Below, one piece after another: positions 46,796-56,130 of a stretch of 64,000 bases of DNA. Below the pieces are notes generated by a model. That model searched no databases and had not been told where the DNA came from. It was given only the letters and a program-made list of their open reading frames with translations. Numbering within the stretch: position 1 is the stretch's first letter; the number at the start of each line of letters is the position of its first letter. The position numbers and the translations under genes are program-made. The DNA is from Paracoccus aestuariivivens (GTDB lineage: Bacteria; Pseudomonadota; Alphaproteobacteria; Rhodobacterales; Rhodobacteraceae), in contig NZ_WMIE01000011.1 in assembly GCF_009711225.1 (NCBI RefSeq), forward strand, positions 1 to 64,000, in the 5' to 3' direction.

Positions 46796-47003
46796 CTGGC
46801 CGTTTGCGTCCGCGGCACGTGAATGTTCGCACATGCGACATGAACGGCCAGCGGGGGGAAGCGGTCGAAACGGCAGCGCAGCTGAGTAACGGGCGAAAGT
46901 TGGTGATGGCCTGAATGGTGGCATATCAATGCGGTGTTCAGATGCCGTCAATTCTTAGTCGAGAAAAGCATTCGCCACATGTCATTGACTACCACTAGAC
47001 CCC
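46796..47003. other. Intergenic stretch, no gene seen
   Basis: Mostly degraded repeat-like DNA (GTCGAAACGGCAGCGCAGC near 46860). Nothing else is supported. Confidence 0.3.
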
Positions 47004-47497
47004 ATGATCGGGCGGACAATCCACGCAGAACTGGCGGCATTGATGGCTGGGTTTGCGGACGAAAAGCTTGAGAATGAGACATCCCGATTGGTGCCCCATG
47101 GGCACCTGCCCGAGCGCGGGGCAATGACCGGTACCGGTCCTGTGCCCGTGAGGGTTCCGCGGGTGCGCGATCGTAAGCCGGGGAAGGAGAAGATCAGCTT
47201 TACGCCCAGCACACTGCCGCGATATCTGCGCAAGGCGAAATCGGTCGAGGAACTGCTGCCCTGGCCTAACCTCAATGGCGTCAGCACTGGTGATTTCAGC
47301 GAGGCGCTGGCGGCTCTTATTGCCCCGAACGCCAACGGGCTGTCGGCCAAAACGATCTCGCGGCTGAAGGCGGACTGGTGGAACGACTACGAGGCTTGGC
47401 AGAAACGCAGCCTGGGCAACCGACGTTTCCACTACATCTGGCCTCACGGGGTCTATTTCAAACCGCGTTTGGCTGAGGAAAAGCAGTTCTGGGTTTC
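47004..47497 (+). pseudogene. IS256-family transposase fragment
   Basis: MIGRTIHAELAALMAGFADEK, then GHLPERGAMTGTGPVPVRVP, PSTLPRYLRKAKSVEE, GVSTGDFSEALAALIAPNAN, TISRLKADWWNDYEAW and HGVYFKPRLAEEKQ match the first third of IS256-type (mutator) transposases. The reading frame then enters unrelated sequence and stops at 47543. Most of the catalytic domain and both IS ends are missing. Confidence 0.8.
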
Positions 47498-47613
47498 GCC
47501 TAGAAACGAGATACTCCGTCCCACTCTCAAGAAGCCTCGGTGACGCTAGATGCTGTCGAAACCCGTGCCTTGGGTTGAAATGTCGGCGACCCGCTAAACC
47601 GGCGCACCGACAA

Positions 47614-48180
47614 TCACGTCTGTATGATCATTTTCGCGACCAGCTCGGCAGCGTTCTGCACCCCCAGTTTTTTCATTACCGAGCTCCGATGCACCTCTAC
47701 CGTCCGGGGGGATATGCCCATGGCAATCCCGGTTTCCTTGCTAGTGTAGCCGTTGACGGTATAACGCGCGACCTCGCGTTCGCGTGGGGTCAAAGTCGCT
47801 GCATCAGAAGGGCGGTGTTCTAGGTGCTGGAATGTCCATACCATCAGCCGAAAAGGATCGTTCGGGGTCAGGGTGCGCCCGCACGCCCGCGTCCAGATGA
47901 TCTCGCCGCTGCGGCACTGCATGAAACGTTCATCGCTGTAGCGCGGCCGCTCATCCAACCAGCGACGCCAACGCGTCCCGGTCTTTTCGTAATCTACGCT
48001 CGAAGGGTAAAGGATACGGATTGACTGACCCTCAAGCTCGTCGCGGGTCCAGCCAAAAATGCGCTCCATTTCTGTGTTGACACGCTGGATCACTCGATTG
48101 GAGAGCACCGTCAAACCGATGGGCGCATCCATGAATCCGGTGAAGCAGAGATCGGTTTCCGAGATGTGGTCGTGATCCAT
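47614..48180 (-). CDS. PAS-LuxR transcription regulator
   Basis: 188 residues from ATG 48180, chosen for AAAGGA upstream. A PAS domain at about 10-115 (GFMDAPIGLTVLSNRVIQRVNTEMERIFGWTRDEL, GEIIWTRACGR) is joined to a GerE-type HTH at about 125-185 (LTPREREVARYTVNGYTSKETGIAMGISPRTVEVHRSSVMKKLGVQNAAELV). It is divergent from the thiolase operon and probably activates it in response to a PAS ligand. Confidence 0.87.
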   Translation of the reverse strand: MDHDHISETDLCFTGFMDAPIGLTVLSNRVIQRVNTEMERIFGWTRDELEGQSIRILYPSSVDYEKTGTRWRRWLDERPRYSDERFMQCRSGEIIWTRACGRTLTPNDPFRLMVWTFQHLEHRPSDAATLTPREREVARYTVNGYTSKETGIAMGISPRTVEVHRSSVMKKLGVQNAAELVAKMIIQT

Positions 48181-48204
48181 CGCCCGTCCTTTCGCTGCAT
48201 CTGC

Positions 48205-48240
48205 ATCTACGTAGTAGCTACGTATTTTAATACGTAGATC
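48205..48240. promoter_or_regulatory. Palindromic operator between the PAS-LuxR gene and thiolase operon
   Basis: CTACGTATT (48218-48226) and AATACGTAG (48229-48237) are exact 9-bp inverse arms with a 2-bp spacer. A further CTACGTAG palindrome lies at 48207-48214, giving three TACGTA half-site groups. The site is 25-36 bp upstream of the regulator start. Probable LuxR-type binding site. Confidence 0.6.
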
Positions 48241-48294
48241 CCCGAATACCAGCCGACTCTTCTTTCCGTCACTGTCGAGGGGGGAGGACGACAC

Positions 48295-49470
48295 ATGACG
48301 CGTGACATCTATATCACCGGTTCCGGCCACACTCGTTTCGGACGGCTCCAGTCTTCGCTCGAGGCGCTGATTGTCGAGGCGGCGCGCGAGGCGATAGAGG
48401 AGGCACAGATTCCGCCGGCGGATATTGACGCCGTATTCCTCGGACACTTCAATTCCGGCCTCGTACCTGATGGGTTCGCCTCATCCCTCATCTTACAGAC
48501 TTTTCCCGAACTCAGATTCACACCCGCCTCACGATGCGAAAATGCGTGTGCCTCGGGTGCCGCTGCCATTCATGCCGGGATCAACGCCATTCACGCCGGA
48601 GTTGCCCGCAACGTGCTGGTCGTGGGCGCCGAGAAGATGACCCATCGTGCGACCCCCGATGTCACCGCAGCGCTTGCAGGTGCAGGGTATCAGAATGATG
48701 CAGCGGAAGCCGCGCTCAGCTTTCCCCAGGTCTTCGCCATCGCAGCCCAGCAATACGGCGCGCAATACAGCGACCCCTTGGATGCCATGGCTCGGATTGC
48801 GGCAAAGAACCATGAAAACGCAATGAAGAACCCGCTGGCGCAGATGCACAAACCGCTTGCCTATGATTTCTGTCAGCAGGTCAGCGACAAGAATCCACTC
48901 ATCGCCCCGCCGCTGCGACTGAGCGATTGTTCGTTGGTGACGGACGGAGCTGCGGCTATCGTCTTGAGCGCTTCAGATGCCCATGCCGGCCGAGCCTCGG
49001 CCCGCGTGCGCATCGCCGCCGCCGAACATGTATCCGATTACCTGCCAATGAGCCGGCGCGATTTCGTTGCGTTCGAGGGTCCCGAGCGCGCCATTCGCAG
49101 CGCCTTTCAGTCCGCAGGTATCACGGTCAGTGACTTGGACTTTGCAGAGGTGCACGACTGCTTCACCCCCGCGGAGCTGCTGATCTACGAAGCGATGGGC
49201 CTTGCGCCAAAAGGTGAAGGTGCGCGCGCGCTCGAGGAGGGGACCGTGTTTGCCGACGGGCGCACCCCGGTAAACCTGTCGGGCGGGTTGAAGGCAAAGG
49301 GGCATCCTGTCGGCGCGACCGGCGTGTCGATGCACGTCCTGGGATTCCGGCAACTAACCGGACGCGCGGGCGAGATGCAGCGTAGGGGTGCGGAATGGGG
49401 GCTTGCCTTCAACATGGGGGGCGCGGCCGTCGCCAATTACGCGACGATCCTGCAGGCCGATCGGGCGTGA
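48295..49470 (+). CDS. Thiolase-family acetyl-CoA acetyltransferase (SCP-x type)
   Basis: A 391-residue thiolase-like enzyme. Nucleophile Cys is in RCENACASGAAA (about 80-91), His in VHDCFTPAE (about 287) and the C-terminal KGHPVGATG (about 339-347). Members cleave or condense 3-oxoacyl-CoA. GGGGGGAGGACGACAC gives a strong ribosome site. First gene of the TRAP/CoA operon. Confidence 0.85.
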   Translation: MTRDIYITGSGHTRFGRLQSSLEALIVEAAREAIEEAQIPPADIDAVFLGHFNSGLVPDGFASSLILQTFPELRFTPASRCENACASGAAAIHAGINAIHAGVARNVLVVGAEKMTHRATPDVTAALAGAGYQNDAAEAALSFPQVFAIAAQQYGAQYSDPLDAMARIAAKNHENAMKNPLAQMHKPLAYDFCQQVSDKNPLIAPPLRLSDCSLVTDGAAAIVLSASDAHAGRASARVRIAAAEHVSDYLPMSRRDFVAFEGPERAIRSAFQSAGITVSDLDFAEVHDCFTPAELLIYEAMGLAPKGEGARALEEGTVFADGRTPVNLSGGLKAKGHPVGATGVSMHVLGFRQLTGRAGEMQRRGAEWGLAFNMGGAAVANYATILQADRA

Positions 49471-49494
49471 TGAAGATTCAGGGGTCGTAGAACG

Positions 49495-51006
49495 ATGAAT
49501 ATCGCAAATTGGCTATATCAGACGGCCTTATCCTGGCCCTCTCGCCCGGCGCTCTTCAAGGGAGACCTCCTACGGCAGGATTATCAAGCGCTGTTGCAGT
49601 CAGTATCCGACCGGGCTGCCTGGATGCAGGAGGAACACGGGATCAGAGCAGGGGACCGGGTCGCGATTTTTGCCAAGAACGCACCAGAGTATATTGAGGC
49701 GTTGCACGCGTGCTGGTGGCTGGGTGCCATCGTGGTTCCCGTCAATTGCAAACTGCACCCCCGCGAGGCCGAATGGATTATCCGCGATTCTGGAGCGTCG
49801 CTGACTCTGACAGAGGACGGGGCAACCTTCGTGGACGATGCCGATATTTACGAGGCCGCGCTCTGCGCGCCTGTGGTGGGCGGGCATGGCGTCACGGCAC
49901 CCGCGCATGTTGCGGATCACGATCTTGCTTGGCTTTTCTATACGTCAGGCACGACAGGTACGCCAAAGGGCGTGATGCTCAGCCATGACAATCTCCGTCA
50001 CATGACGCTATGCTATGCACTGGACGTGGATGCCGCGCGCAGCGACGATCACTTGCTCTATGCCGCGCCCATGTCTCACGGGGCGGGTCTGTACATGTTC
50101 GCGCAGATCCGGGCGGGCGGGGCACATCTTGTACCCGACTCGCGGGGGTTCGACAGCGACGAGATCATCAGACTTGCCCGAAGCCGAGGCAATCTGGTGT
50201 TCTTCGCTGCCCCAACCATGATCAAGCGCCTGATCGCCACGGCACGCCAGCAGGGCTATGGCGGTGAGGGCATCCGCACCATCATCTATGGCGGCGGGCC
50301 GATGTATGCACATGACATCGACGAGGCGCTGGCCTGTTTCGGGCGCCGGTTCGTGCAGATTTACGGCCAAGGCGAGACGCCGATGACCATCTCGGTCCTA
50401 CCACGCGATCTTGTGGCGGATCAGACCCACCCGCGCTGGCAGGCCCGACGTGCCTCGGTCGGCATCGCGCAGGGCGCAGTGACGCTGGCGGTGCTGGATT
50501 CTGAAGGAAATCCCCTACCTGCCGGACGTACCGGAGAAATCTGCGTCCAAGGGCCGACGGTCATGAAAGGCTACTGGCAGAACGAACGGGCCAGCGCGGA
50601 GACACTGAAGGACGGCTGGCTGCATACCGGCGATCTCGGCCATCTTGATGAGGACGGCTTTCTGTATCTCACTGACCGTTCCAAGGATGTGATCATTTCG
50701 GGCGGCACGAACATCTATCCGCGCGAGGTCGAAGAGGCGCTTCTGGCGCACCCGGCCGTGTTCGAGATCGCCGTGATCGGCGAGCCGGAGCCGGAATGGG
50801 GCGAACAGGTCGTGGCCTATGTCGTTTTCGAGCCAGGCAAAAGCGCCGGCATTCCCGAACTGGACAGCTGGTGCCGACAACAGATCGCGGCCTTCAAGCG
50901 CCCCAAGCGCTACGTGTTCGTCCAGGACCTGCCCAAGAACAGCTATGGCAAGGTTCTGAAAACCGATCTGCGGTCCCGCACGGGAGCCGAGACAACCCCA
51001 GCCTAG
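49495..51006 (+). CDS. AMP-dependent acyl-CoA synthetase
   Basis: A 503-residue adenylate-forming ligase. FYTSGTTGTPKGVMLSH is the P-loop (about 149-165), IYGQGETPMTISVL the adenylate site, WLHTGDLGHLDEDGFLYLTDRSKDVIISGG the hinge, and PKNSYGKVLKTDL holds the catalytic Lys. It would activate the acid delivered by the TRAP system; chain length or ring type is not readable. Confidence 0.87.
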   Translation: MNIANWLYQTALSWPSRPALFKGDLLRQDYQALLQSVSDRAAWMQEEHGIRAGDRVAIFAKNAPEYIEALHACWWLGAIVVPVNCKLHPREAEWIIRDSGASLTLTEDGATFVDDADIYEAALCAPVVGGHGVTAPAHVADHDLAWLFYTSGTTGTPKGVMLSHDNLRHMTLCYALDVDAARSDDHLLYAAPMSHGAGLYMFAQIRAGGAHLVPDSRGFDSDEIIRLARSRGNLVFFAAPTMIKRLIATARQQGYGGEGIRTIIYGGGPMYAHDIDEALACFGRRFVQIYGQGETPMTISVLPRDLVADQTHPRWQARRASVGIAQGAVTLAVLDSEGNPLPAGRTGEICVQGPTVMKGYWQNERASAETLKDGWLHTGDLGHLDEDGFLYLTDRSKDVIISGGTNIYPREVEEALLAHPAVFEIAVIGEPEPEWGEQVVAYVVFEPGKSAGIPELDSWCRQQIAAFKRPKRYVFVQDLPKNSYGKVLKTDLRSRTGAETTPA

Positions 51007-51060
51007 GCGGGGAGCACGATCCCCGGGCAGGAGGAGCCCGACACAACGGAGGAGACAATC

Positions 51061-52146
51061 ATGAAAAGACGTGACTTTCTGAAAACCACCAGTGCAATTG
51101 CAGGTGCGGGAATGATCTCGGGCCTGCCCAGTTTTGCCCATGCAGCGACCTCGCTGAAATTCGACAGCTATGTTAGCGAAACCGCCGGCCCGTCATGGGT
51201 GGACCGCTGGTTTCTCGAGGAACTCGCAAAGCGCAGCAATGGCGAGATCGATATACGCTATTACTGGGCAGGCAGTCTGAACAAGGTCGGCGAACATCTC
51301 GGCGCGGTTCGCGATGGCACCAGCGAGGTGACTTTGATCTCTCCGGGCTACTATCAGGCTGAACTGCCTGTTACGCGCGGTCTGGAATGGTACTTCCGCA
51401 TGGAGCGCGCCGATGAACTGCAACTGGTTTGCCGCGATGTGTATGAACAGTTCGAACCCCTGCGCCAGGAATGGGAGGACCGTCACCGCAGCAAGGTGCT
51501 GTACTGGACCAACTGGAACTATGCGCCGCTGGTAATGCGCAATCCGATCACCTCGATTGACGACATCAAGGGCAAGAAGATCCGCGGCTACGGCGTCGCC
51601 ACCGACGTGATCGAAAGCCTAGGCGGCATCGCCGTGCCAATGGCTGCGGGCGAGGTCTATCAGGCGCTTGAACGCGGCGTGCTAGACGGGGCTTACGGTT
51701 TCGACTTCGTGACCGCCGTAGCCTACAAGCTGCACGAGATCGCGCCCAATTTCTACGATATCGGCGATGGCCCGCACGCACCGTCCGTTATCATCATGAA
51801 CCGGCAGGTTTGGGAGGGTCTGCCCGCCGAACATCAACGGATCTGCACCGATCTGGCCAATGAACTCTACGCCGGAAAATTCGCCGAGATCTACAACAAG
51901 GTTTTGGCCGACTACACGCAGAAAGCCTTGGATGAAGGCGTGGTGCTGTCCTCCTTGTCGGAGGAGGAGAAGGCCCGGACAAAGGCCATCGTGCAACCGG
52001 CTCAGGTCAACAAGTGGATCGAGACCGTGGCGCAGACCAACGGCATCGATGGCAAGGCGATGCAGGCAGTTGTGGACGAAGCGATCGCCCGGCACGCCGG
52101 AACGGGCACGATGAAACGCCAGGTCGAAATCGCGGAAGGACTGTAG
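51061..52146 (+). CDS. TRAP transporter solute-binding protein DctP
   Basis: 361 residues with a Tat-like signal (MKRRDFLKTTSAIAGAG). KRSNGEIDIRYYWAGSLNKVGEHLGAVRDGTSEVTLISPGYY is the DctP core, and the ligand Arg is probably in IRGYGVATDVIESLGG. It captures a carboxylate in the periplasm. Strong GGAGGAG site. Confidence 0.88.
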   Translation: MKRRDFLKTTSAIAGAGMISGLPSFAHAATSLKFDSYVSETAGPSWVDRWFLEELAKRSNGEIDIRYYWAGSLNKVGEHLGAVRDGTSEVTLISPGYYQAELPVTRGLEWYFRMERADELQLVCRDVYEQFEPLRQEWEDRHRSKVLYWTNWNYAPLVMRNPITSIDDIKGKKIRGYGVATDVIESLGGIAVPMAAGEVYQALERGVLDGAYGFDFVTAVAYKLHEIAPNFYDIGDGPHAPSVIIMNRQVWEGLPAEHQRICTDLANELYAGKFAEIYNKVLADYTQKALDEGVVLSSLSEEEKARTKAIVQPAQVNKWIETVAQTNGIDGKAMQAVVDEAIARHAGTGTMKRQVEIAEGL

Positions 52147-52150
52147 ACCG

Positions 52151-52693
52151 ATGCTGGCGCGTCTGAATCGCCTGAGCGACGGCATCGCCCGCATCACGTC
52201 ATGGCTGGCGCTCGGCTTCCTTGCCTTCATGATGGTGGGCATCACCGTGGACGTGGTGGCGCGCGCCACCTTAGGGCGCTCGGTGCCAGGGCTTTTCGAA
52301 GTAACGGAAATGTCCATGGTGATGGTGGTCTTCATGGGGCTGGGTGCAACCCTGCTGGATGACGGACACATCCGGGTAACCATGATGACAGATGCGTTGC
52401 CCGGCCCGTATTCGCGCAGCTGCACTGCGCTGGCCTGGTTTTTCGCCGCGCTGACTTTTCTGTTGCTAGCCTGGCCCGCGACGCAGGAAGCGGTTTATTC
52501 GTTCTCGATCCGCGAATTCCGATGGGGCTATTTTCAGGTTCCGGTCTGGTGGGCCAAGATCGCGGTTGCCGCGGGGCTTTGGTTTGCCGCCCTGCAGGCG
52601 GCGTTGCACAGCCTGCGCATCGCGCTGAAACAGGTCGAACTGCCGCCAACCGGAACCGCACGTGCTGGCAAGGGGGAAACAGCCCTGCACTGA
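52151..52693 (+). CDS. TRAP transporter small permease DctQ
   Basis: A 180-residue membrane protein with four helices (LALGFLAFMMVGITVDVVARATLG at the N-terminus, FEVTEMSMVMVVFMGLGATLL in the middle). Its start lies 4 bp after the dctP stop. Confidence 0.85.
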   Translation: MLARLNRLSDGIARITSWLALGFLAFMMVGITVDVVARATLGRSVPGLFEVTEMSMVMVVFMGLGATLLDDGHIRVTMMTDALPGPYSRSCTALAWFFAALTFLLLAWPATQEAVYSFSIREFRWGYFQVPVWWAKIAVAAGLWFAALQAALHSLRIALKQVELPPTGTARAGKGETALH

Positions 52694-52772
52694 GCAGGGC
52701 TTTGCCTCCGAACGCGCGGGTCCCGGCGCTTTGGCGCGGGACCGCGATCCCACAATTCACAGGACAACGACA

Positions 52773-54089
52773 ATGGATGTGACGATCATCTCCCTGCTTG
52801 CCGTTGGGTTAATTTTTTTCCTCATGGCTCTGGGAACCCCGGTCTTTGCCGCACTGGCCCTTTCGGGCGCCTTCGGCATTGTCATGGTTGAAAATCTGGC
52901 CTTTTTGCTGGCGCGACTTAAATCCTTCTCTTTCAGCAACACAGCCAATTACGCGCTCACGGTCATTCCGCTGTTCATCCTGATGGGCGCTTTCGCGCAT
53001 CACGCGCAGGTCGGAAAGCGATTATTCCATGTCGCCAACAAGTGGGTCGGGCACTTGCCGGGCGGGCTGGCAATGGCGAGCATTCTGACCTCGGCAGGCT
53101 TTGCGGCGACCTCGGGCTCCTCGGTCGCCACAGCCGCCACTGTCGGCGCCGTCGCCATCCCCGAAATGAAGGAAAAAGGATACGATCCGCGACTGGCCTC
53201 TGGGGCGGTTGCCGCAGGCGGCGTGCTGGGTGTACTGATCCCGCCATCCGTACTGCTGATCTTTTACGCTGCCCTGACAGAGGTATCTGCCGGCAAGATG
53301 CTGATCGCGGGCTTCGTCCCCGGGATCATCACCATGTTCGCATTCATGATTGGGGTGGCCCTGATCGGACACCGCGTTCAGGATCGGTCCATCCGCGCCC
53401 TCAAAGCATCGTGGGGGGAACGCCTGACCTCGACCACACAAGCCTGGCAGGTTCTGGTGCTATTCGTGATCGTGTTGGGGGGCATCTATCTGGGCCTTGT
53501 GACCCCGACCGAGGCGGGCGCCGTGGGCGCGGTTGCCGCGCTGCTGATGCTCGTCTTTGCACGGCTGAACGGTCGGGATCTTCGTTATGCGCTGTCCGAA
53601 AGCTTTCGTTCGACTGCCACCACAACGGTGATGATCCTCTTTACTATGATCGGGGCAGGGATATTCAGCTTCTTCCTGACTCTCGTACAGGTGCCACAGA
53701 TGGTCGCAGGTGCAATCACCGAAAGCGGCATTCCTCCTCATCTCGTCGTAGCGGTGTTGCTGTTGCTCTATATTCCGCTTGGGATGTTTCTTGATGCGTT
53801 TTCAATGATGGTGATCACCCTACCTATCGTGTTTCCCACAATCTCGGGTCTGGGCTTCGATCCGATCTGGTTCGGCATCCTTTGCGTCAAGATGTGCGAG
53901 ATCGGTCTGATTACCCCACCCGTCGGCCTGAATTGCTTTGTGATCGCAGGGATCGACCGCGACACGCCGCTGCAGGACGTGTTCCGGGGCGCACTCTGGT
54001 TCGTAATGGTGGAGATTGCCGTCGTCGCGATTTTGTTCGCGTTTCCCGCAATCATTACCTGGCTGCCCGACACGATGATGGCCCAATGA
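52773..54089 (+). CDS. TRAP transporter large permease DctM
   Basis: A 438-residue protein with about twelve helices (GLIFFLMALGTPVFAALALSG; SAGFAATSGSSVATAATVGAVAIPEM; GVLGVLIPPSVLLIFYA; TEAGAVGAVAALLMLVFARL). It forms the sodium-driven pore with DctQ. ATG 52773 follows AGGA; upstream in-frame codons overlap dctQ and are unlikely to be used. Confidence 0.9.
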   Translation: MDVTIISLLAVGLIFFLMALGTPVFAALALSGAFGIVMVENLAFLLARLKSFSFSNTANYALTVIPLFILMGAFAHHAQVGKRLFHVANKWVGHLPGGLAMASILTSAGFAATSGSSVATAATVGAVAIPEMKEKGYDPRLASGAVAAGGVLGVLIPPSVLLIFYAALTEVSAGKMLIAGFVPGIITMFAFMIGVALIGHRVQDRSIRALKASWGERLTSTTQAWQVLVLFVIVLGGIYLGLVTPTEAGAVGAVAALLMLVFARLNGRDLRYALSESFRSTATTTVMILFTMIGAGIFSFFLTLVQVPQMVAGAITESGIPPHLVVAVLLLLYIPLGMFLDAFSMMVITLPIVFPTISGLGFDPIWFGILCVKMCEIGLITPPVGLNCFVIAGIDRDTPLQDVFRGALWFVMVEIAVVAILFAFPAIITWLPDTMMAQ

Positions 54090-54108
54090 CATGACCGAAA
54101 GGAATACT

Positions 54109-54891
54109 ATGAAACAGCGAGCCGAATATGGTACGGCTTTTATTACGGGCGGCGGCTCGGGTATCGGACGCGCAAGTGCTCTACTATTGTCACAGCGCGG
54201 CGCTCGGGTTGCGATCAGTGACTTAAACCTCGACGCCGCAAAGGAGGTTGCTCACGAAATCACCGCTATGGGTGGGGAAGCCGTCGCGGTGGCGTTGAAT
54301 GTCACACATGTCGATGCTCTACCCGATGCTGTTAGCTGGGCAGAGGCGCGGCTTGGACCGACCGATATCCTGGTAAATAGTGCCGGCGTGATTCTTGTTG
54401 AGCCGCTATTGGAGTTCTCTCCTGAGACATTCAACACGGTCATGGAAGTGAACGTTACTGGCACATTCCGAGTCAGCCAGCACTTCGCTCGCGGCATGTC
54501 CGACCGTGGGTATGGACGGATTATCAACATCGCCTCAGTTTCGGGTATGCGCGCCGGCATCGGGCGGGCCGCCTATGGGACATCAAAAGCCGCCATCTTG
54601 GGTCTTACCCGCCAATTCGCCTTGGAATTGGCGGGGCGTGGCATCACGACTAATGCTGTTGCGCCCGGAGTGATTGAAACGCCTATGACGACGGCATGCT
54701 ATACCGAGGAAACTTGGTCGCGTGTGTTGGCAATGGTCCCGACGCGACGCCGCGGGACGCCGGAGGACATCGCTGAGGCCGTGGCTTACCTTGCCAGCCC
54801 ATCGGCTTCGTATGTCAACGGCGAGGTGCTAACCGTGGACGGCGGCTATATGGCTGCTGGCATGACCCAGACCGGCACTCTACAAATCTGA
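54109..54891 (+). CDS. Short-chain dehydrogenase/reductase (FabG type)
   Basis: 260 residues. NAD(P) motif TGGGSGIG (about 13-20), NSAG, catalytic Ser in ASVSGMRAG, YGTSK (Tyr/Lys) and the C-terminal GEVLTVDGGYMAAG. The Asp in ISDLNLD suggests NAD preference. ATG 54109 has AAAGGA upstream; ATG 54091 is an alternative that almost touches dctM. It may oxidise a hydroxy intermediate before thiolysis. Confidence 0.88.
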   Translation: MKQRAEYGTAFITGGGSGIGRASALLLSQRGARVAISDLNLDAAKEVAHEITAMGGEAVAVALNVTHVDALPDAVSWAEARLGPTDILVNSAGVILVEPLLEFSPETFNTVMEVNVTGTFRVSQHFARGMSDRGYGRIINIASVSGMRAGIGRAAYGTSKAAILGLTRQFALELAGRGITTNAVAPGVIETPMTTACYTEETWSRVLAMVPTRRRGTPEDIAEAVAYLASPSASYVNGEVLTVDGGYMAAGMTQTGTLQI

Positions 54892-54922
54892 AGCGCGACT
54901 TTGGTCGTGCCTTATGATTCTG

Positions 54923-54948
54923 GACCGGGGGTGGTTTTGCTCCCGGTC
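54923..54948 (+). terminator. GC-rich hairpin after the SDR gene
   Basis: GACCGGG (54923-54929) pairs with CCCGGTC (54942-54948), 31 bp downstream of the SDR stop. No long T run follows, so termination is plausible but not certain. Confidence 0.4.
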
Positions 54949-54969
54949 TGGTTGATTTGTCATTCGGTG

Positions 54970-55604
54970 CTGCGGCTCGGGCGTGACCTGTTGGCGAAGG
55001 CTCAGGGAGTAGCAGCTGGCCGATGTCTGGGATCAGCTGCATCGGGTCTTGCTTGCACCAACTGCATCGCGCCTCATCTCGACTGGAGCCGGGCCTGCAT
55101 GGACAGCGCGTCCATCGCGGCGAAAAGGGGGGCGAGGTCACCGGCCCTAGCCCCACGGATCGCGGGCGCCTCGGCACGAAGCGCCACATCGTCACCGACA
55201 GATGCGGTATTCCCCTGACAGTGCGCCTCAGCGGCGCAAACGTCCATGACAGCAGGATGATTGAGCCCTTGCTCGACGCCATTCCTCGCATTCGGGGCAA
55301 GCGCGGCCGACCACGCCATCGGCCCGGTAGGCTCCATGCCGACAAAGGCTATGGCTATCCCCGCTGTCGGAGGGCTTGCACCATACACGGCATCAAGCAT
55401 CGTATCGCCCGAAAGGGTGTCGAAAGCAGCGCCCATCTCGGAATGCATCGCTGGGTCGTCGAGCGAACATTCTCCTGGCTCTCCAAATTCCGCCGCCTCG
55501 CTGTCAGATACGAGCGAAGGGCCGACATTCATCTTGCCTTCACCATCTCGGCCTGCGCCATCATCTGCTTCCGGGCCCTGACCACATGATTTTGAAATGC
55601 CCTC
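54970..55604 (+). mobile_element. 5'-truncated IS5-family (IS427-type) remnant
   Basis: The end TTTTGAAATGCCCTC (to 55604) matches the ends of the element at 27492-28076. Transposase sequence is spread over two frames: RLISTGAGPAWTAR-like coding before about 55200, then GRLGTKRHIVTDRCGIPLTV, LLDAIPRIRGKRG, ADKGYGYPRCRRACTIHGIK and HRWVVERTFSWLSKFRRLAV. The left terminus and N-terminal third are missing. Immobile on its own. Confidence 0.8.
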
Positions 55605-55705
55605 TAAGTTGCGGAAGCTGACGTCTTAGCCACAAGCCGACGATCATCGTGGACGAATGTTTCCGATGCGGTATCTACGGAGAGGTGAGGGCAGTTCGGC
55701 TCGGC

Positions 55706-55733
55706 CAATCAGGCTGAGAATTCAGCCTGATTG
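55706..55733. other. Perfect 12-bp hairpin
   Basis: CAATCAGGCTGA (55706-55717) and TCAGCCTGATTG (55722-55733) are exact inverses around GAAT. It lies 40 bp downstream of the lipoprotein gene stop on the minus strand and could end its transcript; T-rich flanks are weak. It could also be an operator. Confidence 0.5.
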
Positions 55734-55772
55734 CGATGCCATGTTAGGTTTGCCCCATGGCAATGGACAGGT

Positions 55773-56015
55773 TCAGTATCTGCGCTGACAGACACCGGCA
55801 TCGTCACACAGAGCACCCGCGCCTGCGCCGATGAGTGCTCCTTTTGCCGGATCCTCTTTGAATGCCTTTGCGATCAGCGCGCCTGCTACCGCACCGCCCG
55901 CAGCACGTTGAGCATCCGGAGAGATAGTCGATCCGCCATAGGGACTGGGCTCGCAAGCGGCCAGTCCCGCAATCAGGAAAGCTGCGGCGGAAAGACGAAG
56001 AGCGTTTTTTTTCAT
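55773..56015 (-). CDS. Small glycine-zipper lipoprotein
   Basis: 80 residues from ATG 56015 (GAGGAC upstream). Lipobox LIAGLAAC gives a lipidated Cys near residue 21, followed by SPDAQRAAGGAVAGALIAKAF and KGALIGAGAGALCDDAG, a glycine-zipper as in outer-membrane lipoproteins of the YMGG type. Function not known beyond envelope association. Confidence 0.75.
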   Translation of the reverse strand: MKKNALRLSAAAFLIAGLAACEPSPYGGSTISPDAQRAAGGAVAGALIAKAFKEDPAKGALIGAGAGALCDDAGVCQRRY

Positions 56016-56130
56016 GATCATTGTCCTCATAGTTGGGCCGGCTTTTCCGTGGCCTCGAAGGTCTGATGAGGGGCAAGAATTACGCGGACATTACGGCGTT
56101 GTTATCCTACTTGCCTTTTTTCAGTTCTAA

